8,083 nucleotides of DNA from Bacteroidales bacterium. Its GTDB lineage: Bacteria; Bacteroidota; Bacteroidia; Bacteroidales; UBA7960. The stretch is taken from NCBI GenBank assembly GCA_007130545.1, contig SLSG01000095.1:1-8083 (forward strand), read 5' to 3'. The notes under the pieces are model-generated. The model saw only the letters and a program-made list of their open reading frames with translations. It searched no databases and was not told where the DNA came from. Below are positions 5,965-8,083 of this stretch, in pieces (position 1 is the first letter of the stretch; each line of letters begins with the position of its first letter). Made by a program: the position numbers and the translations under genes.

Positions 5965-8083
5965 AGGAAGCTGATTGTATACCAGGAAGTCGCGGTGTGA
6001 TTTAATCATATTGATGGTGAACAGCAGCAGGTTCTTGGTTTCTGATAACAAGTTGAAATACAGCATGCTATTTCGCGTCCCAACCTGCTCGGCCTTGATC
6101 ATTTTGATCTGTTTCTTTTTCATTTTGTGAAGCATGCCCAGGGCTTCCTGTTGGATTTTTATCAATGCCGGAATGGCTTCAAAGTCCCCTTTCTGAGTGA
6201 TCTCCAGTGAACCTGTAAAGACCTTTGCCACCTGCTTGTTTAGGGCTTTGAGATCGAGGACCTGCTCCTCATGCAATGGGGGATGGTTGTTGTCTATGTA
6301 TTCGTAGGATGGTTCCGCAATATATGTCAGGCAGTGGGCGATTTCACGCAGGTAATCCAGGATCTGGACATAGTAATGCCCGCTGTCAATGGAGTCCTCT
6401 TCCAGTTTTTTCAACGTAACATAGGCATCCTGTTTCAGGTCCTTGGTTTTCTGGTTCAGCATCCCGATTTGGGTGAGTGACTTGCGCATGGACTTGCGCT
6501 TTTCTTCAGTCAGTGCACTGACCACTGCCTGGTAGAGCGATGAGGAGCCTTCGAGGGTGCTTACGATATCCAGCTTACACTGCTTCAGCACATTGTCACC
6601 GTTCCAGGAGGTCCCCGCAAGTTTCTCCCTTTCCCGCTCTTTCGTGGTTTTTCTTTTATGGAGGATGGTGGTCCGGACAATCACCAGGAAAGCGATCGCA
6701 ATGGCAACAATGGCAGCGACAAGACCACCCCAGCTGATAAACAGGGCGATCAGGAATGCAGAGGTGAAAGCGGCAAAGGCGGTGAAAAACCATCCGCCGA
6801 TGACGGTAATGACGCCGGTGACCCGGTACACTGCACTTTCCCTCCCCCAGGCCTTATCCGACAAGGAGGTTCCCATGGCCACCATGAAGGTGACATAGGT
6901 GGTCGACAGCGGAAGTTTCAGTGAGGTGGCCAGGGCAATCAGGATGCTGGCCACAAAAAGGTTCACGGAAGCCCTGAGTTGATCAAACGATGAAGTATCG
7001 CGCTTCATGCGCTTTCGCCTTTTATAAACGGCCAGGTCGAATCTTTTTTGGATGAAGCGCGTGATCGGCCCGGGTAGCACCCGCTGAAACCCCTTGTTGG
7101 CCTCTATGCCCATCCTGACGATGTTGCGTGCAAGCAAGCTGGAGGAGAACCGCTCGTCACCATCCGATTGGCGGGCCAGGTCAACCTCCGTCTTGGTAAC
7201 TGACCGGGATTTTTTGGAGAAGAACAAGGCGAGGACCATGACCAGTCCGGCCAACAAAAGCAGGTAGGTGGGGGTCTGGACCGGCTGGAGCAAGGACTCC
7301 ATCGTAAAAGTATCCGGGTTGAGGGATGGGTCAGCGACAAACAACCTGTAGGATTCAAGTCCGGCCAAAGGGACACCGATAAAGTTGACCAGGTCATTTC
7401 CCGCAAAGGCCATGGCCAGGGAAAAGGTGCCGATCAACACAATGATGCGCAAAATATTGGTTTTAAAAACCAGGATCAGGATTTGGAACAGGACGGCAAA
7501 ACCGATGAAGCTGAAGCTTAGCAGACTGACTGTATTATCTCCGATCCAGGCCACCGTTTCGGGGGTCATGAAGGATGCCCCGCTGGCTCCTTTCACCAGG
7601 ATGAAATACACGATGGAGGTAACTGCCAGGCTGCCCCAAAGGGCACCCAGGTAAGGGATCCTTCGTTCGTAATTGAATGTAAAAAGGATGCGGGTAAGGT
7701 ATTGTACCAATGCACCGACCGAGAAGGCAATGACCACGGAAAGCAGTATCCCGGAGATGATGGCCAGGGCTCTGGCGGAGTTGATGTAGTTTCCGATGTC
7801 TGCCAGGTTGTCCGTGGAGCCCATGATTTTGACCAGGGATATGGCCACGGCAGCCCCAAGGATCTCGAAAACAATGGAAACAGTGGTTGAGGTGGGCAGG
7901 CCGAACGTGTTGAACACATCCAGCAGGATCATATCGGTGATCATCACCGCCAGGAAGATGACCATGATCTCCGAGAAGAAGAACTGATCCGGATGAAAGA
8001 TTCCGCTGCGCGCGATTTCCATCATGCCGCTGGAAAATGTAGCCCCTACAAACACCCCCAGGGCTGCCACCGACAGAATGAAA
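5953..8083 (-). CDS. PiT-family inorganic phosphate transporter with C-terminal PhoU-like domain (5' end missing)
   Basis: PiT proteins are inner-membrane phosphate symporters with two related halves. Residues are counted here from the codon at 8070-8068. The first half shows FGLPTSTTVSIVFEILGAAVA (57-77) and the second LKLPLSTTYVTFMVAMGTSLS (385-405), the duplicated PSTT-type element. FAGNDLVNFIGVPLAG (222-237) is one GND phosphate-site motif; the partner motif should lie in the missing N-terminus. About ten hydrophobic segments are visible. A basic cytosolic loop (about 285-365) joins the halves. Residues about 485-700 are soluble and helical, resembling PhoU, and may regulate transport. 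The frame stays open past 8070 to the window edge, so that GTG is not the start; probably 50-70 residues are missing. It is convergent with the nuclease gene and overlaps it by 12 bp. Confidence 0.92.
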   Translation of the reverse strand, partial: FILSVAALGVFVGATFSSGMMEIARSGIFHPDQFFFSEIMVIFLAVMITDMILLDVFNTFGLPTSTTVSIVFEILGAAVAISLVKIMGSTDNLADIGNYINSARALAIISGILLSVVIAFSVGALVQYLTRILFTFNYERRIPYLGALWGSLAVTSIVYFILVKGASGASFMTPETVAWIGDNTVSLLSFSFIGFAVLFQILILVFKTNILRIIVLIGTFSLAMAFAGNDLVNFIGVPLAGLESYRLFVADPSLNPDTFTMESLLQPVQTPTYLLLLAGLVMVLALFFSKKSRSVTKTEVDLARQSDGDERFSSSLLARNIVRMGIEANKGFQRVLPGPITRFIQKRFDLAVYKRRKRMKRDTSSFDQLRASVNLFVASILIALATSLKLPLSTTYVTFMVAMGTSLSDKAWGRESAVYRVTGVITVIGGWFFTAFAAFTSAFLIALFISWGGLVAAIVAIAIAFLVIVRTTILHKRKTTKEREREKLAGTSWNGDNVLKQCKLDIVSTLEGSSSLYQAVVSALTEEKRKSMRKSLTQIGMLNQKTKDLKQDAYVTLKKLEEDSIDSGHYYVQILDYLREIAHCLTYIAEPSYEYIDNNHPPLHEEQVLDLKALNKQVAKVFTGSLEITQKGDFEAIPALIKIQQEALGMLHKMKKKQIKMIKAEQVGTRNSMLYFNLLSETKNLLLFTINMIKSHRDFLVYNQLPSTD

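Noticed and set aside
6271..6924. Several short + strand open frames opposite the phosphate transporter
   Set aside because: They are fragmentary, overlap one another in different frames and lie antisense to clear PiT and PhoU-like coding sequence.
8068..8070. GTG as start of the phosphate transporter
   Set aside because: The frame stays open upstream to the window edge (F-I-L-S precede it), and PiT relatives have an additional N-terminal segment with the first GND motif. The gene is cut by the window.

Overview
The window reads as a chromosomal piece from a member of the Bacteroidota (Bacteroidetes). Four sequence-level signs support this. Most genes lack a Shine-Dalgarno sequence. A TAnnTTTG-type promoter element lies upstream of enolase. 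The secreted nuclease-like protein ends in a domain that looks like a type IX secretion (T9SS) sorting domain. A PiT phosphate transporter carries a PhoU-like tail, in the form I know from Bacteroides relatives. Genus and species cannot be told from the sequence alone.

Region 1 (1-3300, + strand) is the distal end of the large ribosomal protein cluster, the 'alpha operon': the last eight codons of rpmJ (L36), then rpsM (S13), rpsK (S11), rpsD (S4), rpoA (RNA polymerase alpha) and rplQ (L17). Gaps are short (5-44 nt), so one transcript is likely. It closes with a strong intrinsic terminator, an 11-bp perfect stem followed by eight T. The unusual part is rplQ: the normal L17 core of about 120 residues is followed by a low-complexity Lys/Glu/Pro/Ala tail of about 110 residues, containing an exact 45-bp in-frame tandem repeat.

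Region 2 (3301-5964, + strand) starts with a promoter directly against the terminator. Then come eno (enolase) and, 6 nt after its stop, a predicted secreted endonuclease/exonuclease/phosphatase-family protein that appears to start at TTG and to end in a T9SS sorting domain. The two are probably co-transcribed, an odd pairing of a glycolytic enzyme with an exported hydrolase.

Region 3 (5953-8083, - strand) is a convergent gene for a large inorganic phosphate transporter (PiT family) with a C-terminal PhoU-like domain. Its 5' end lies beyond the window. Its stop overlaps the 3' end of the nuclease gene by 12 bp, leaving no spacer for a terminator.

Most of the window is core housekeeping DNA. 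I see no mobile element, CRISPR array, tRNA or rRNA, and no clear undescribed multi-gene system. The points worth a second look are the repeat-expanded L17 tail, the eno-nuclease coupling with a TTG start, the abutting terminator and promoter, and the overlapping convergent 3' ends.
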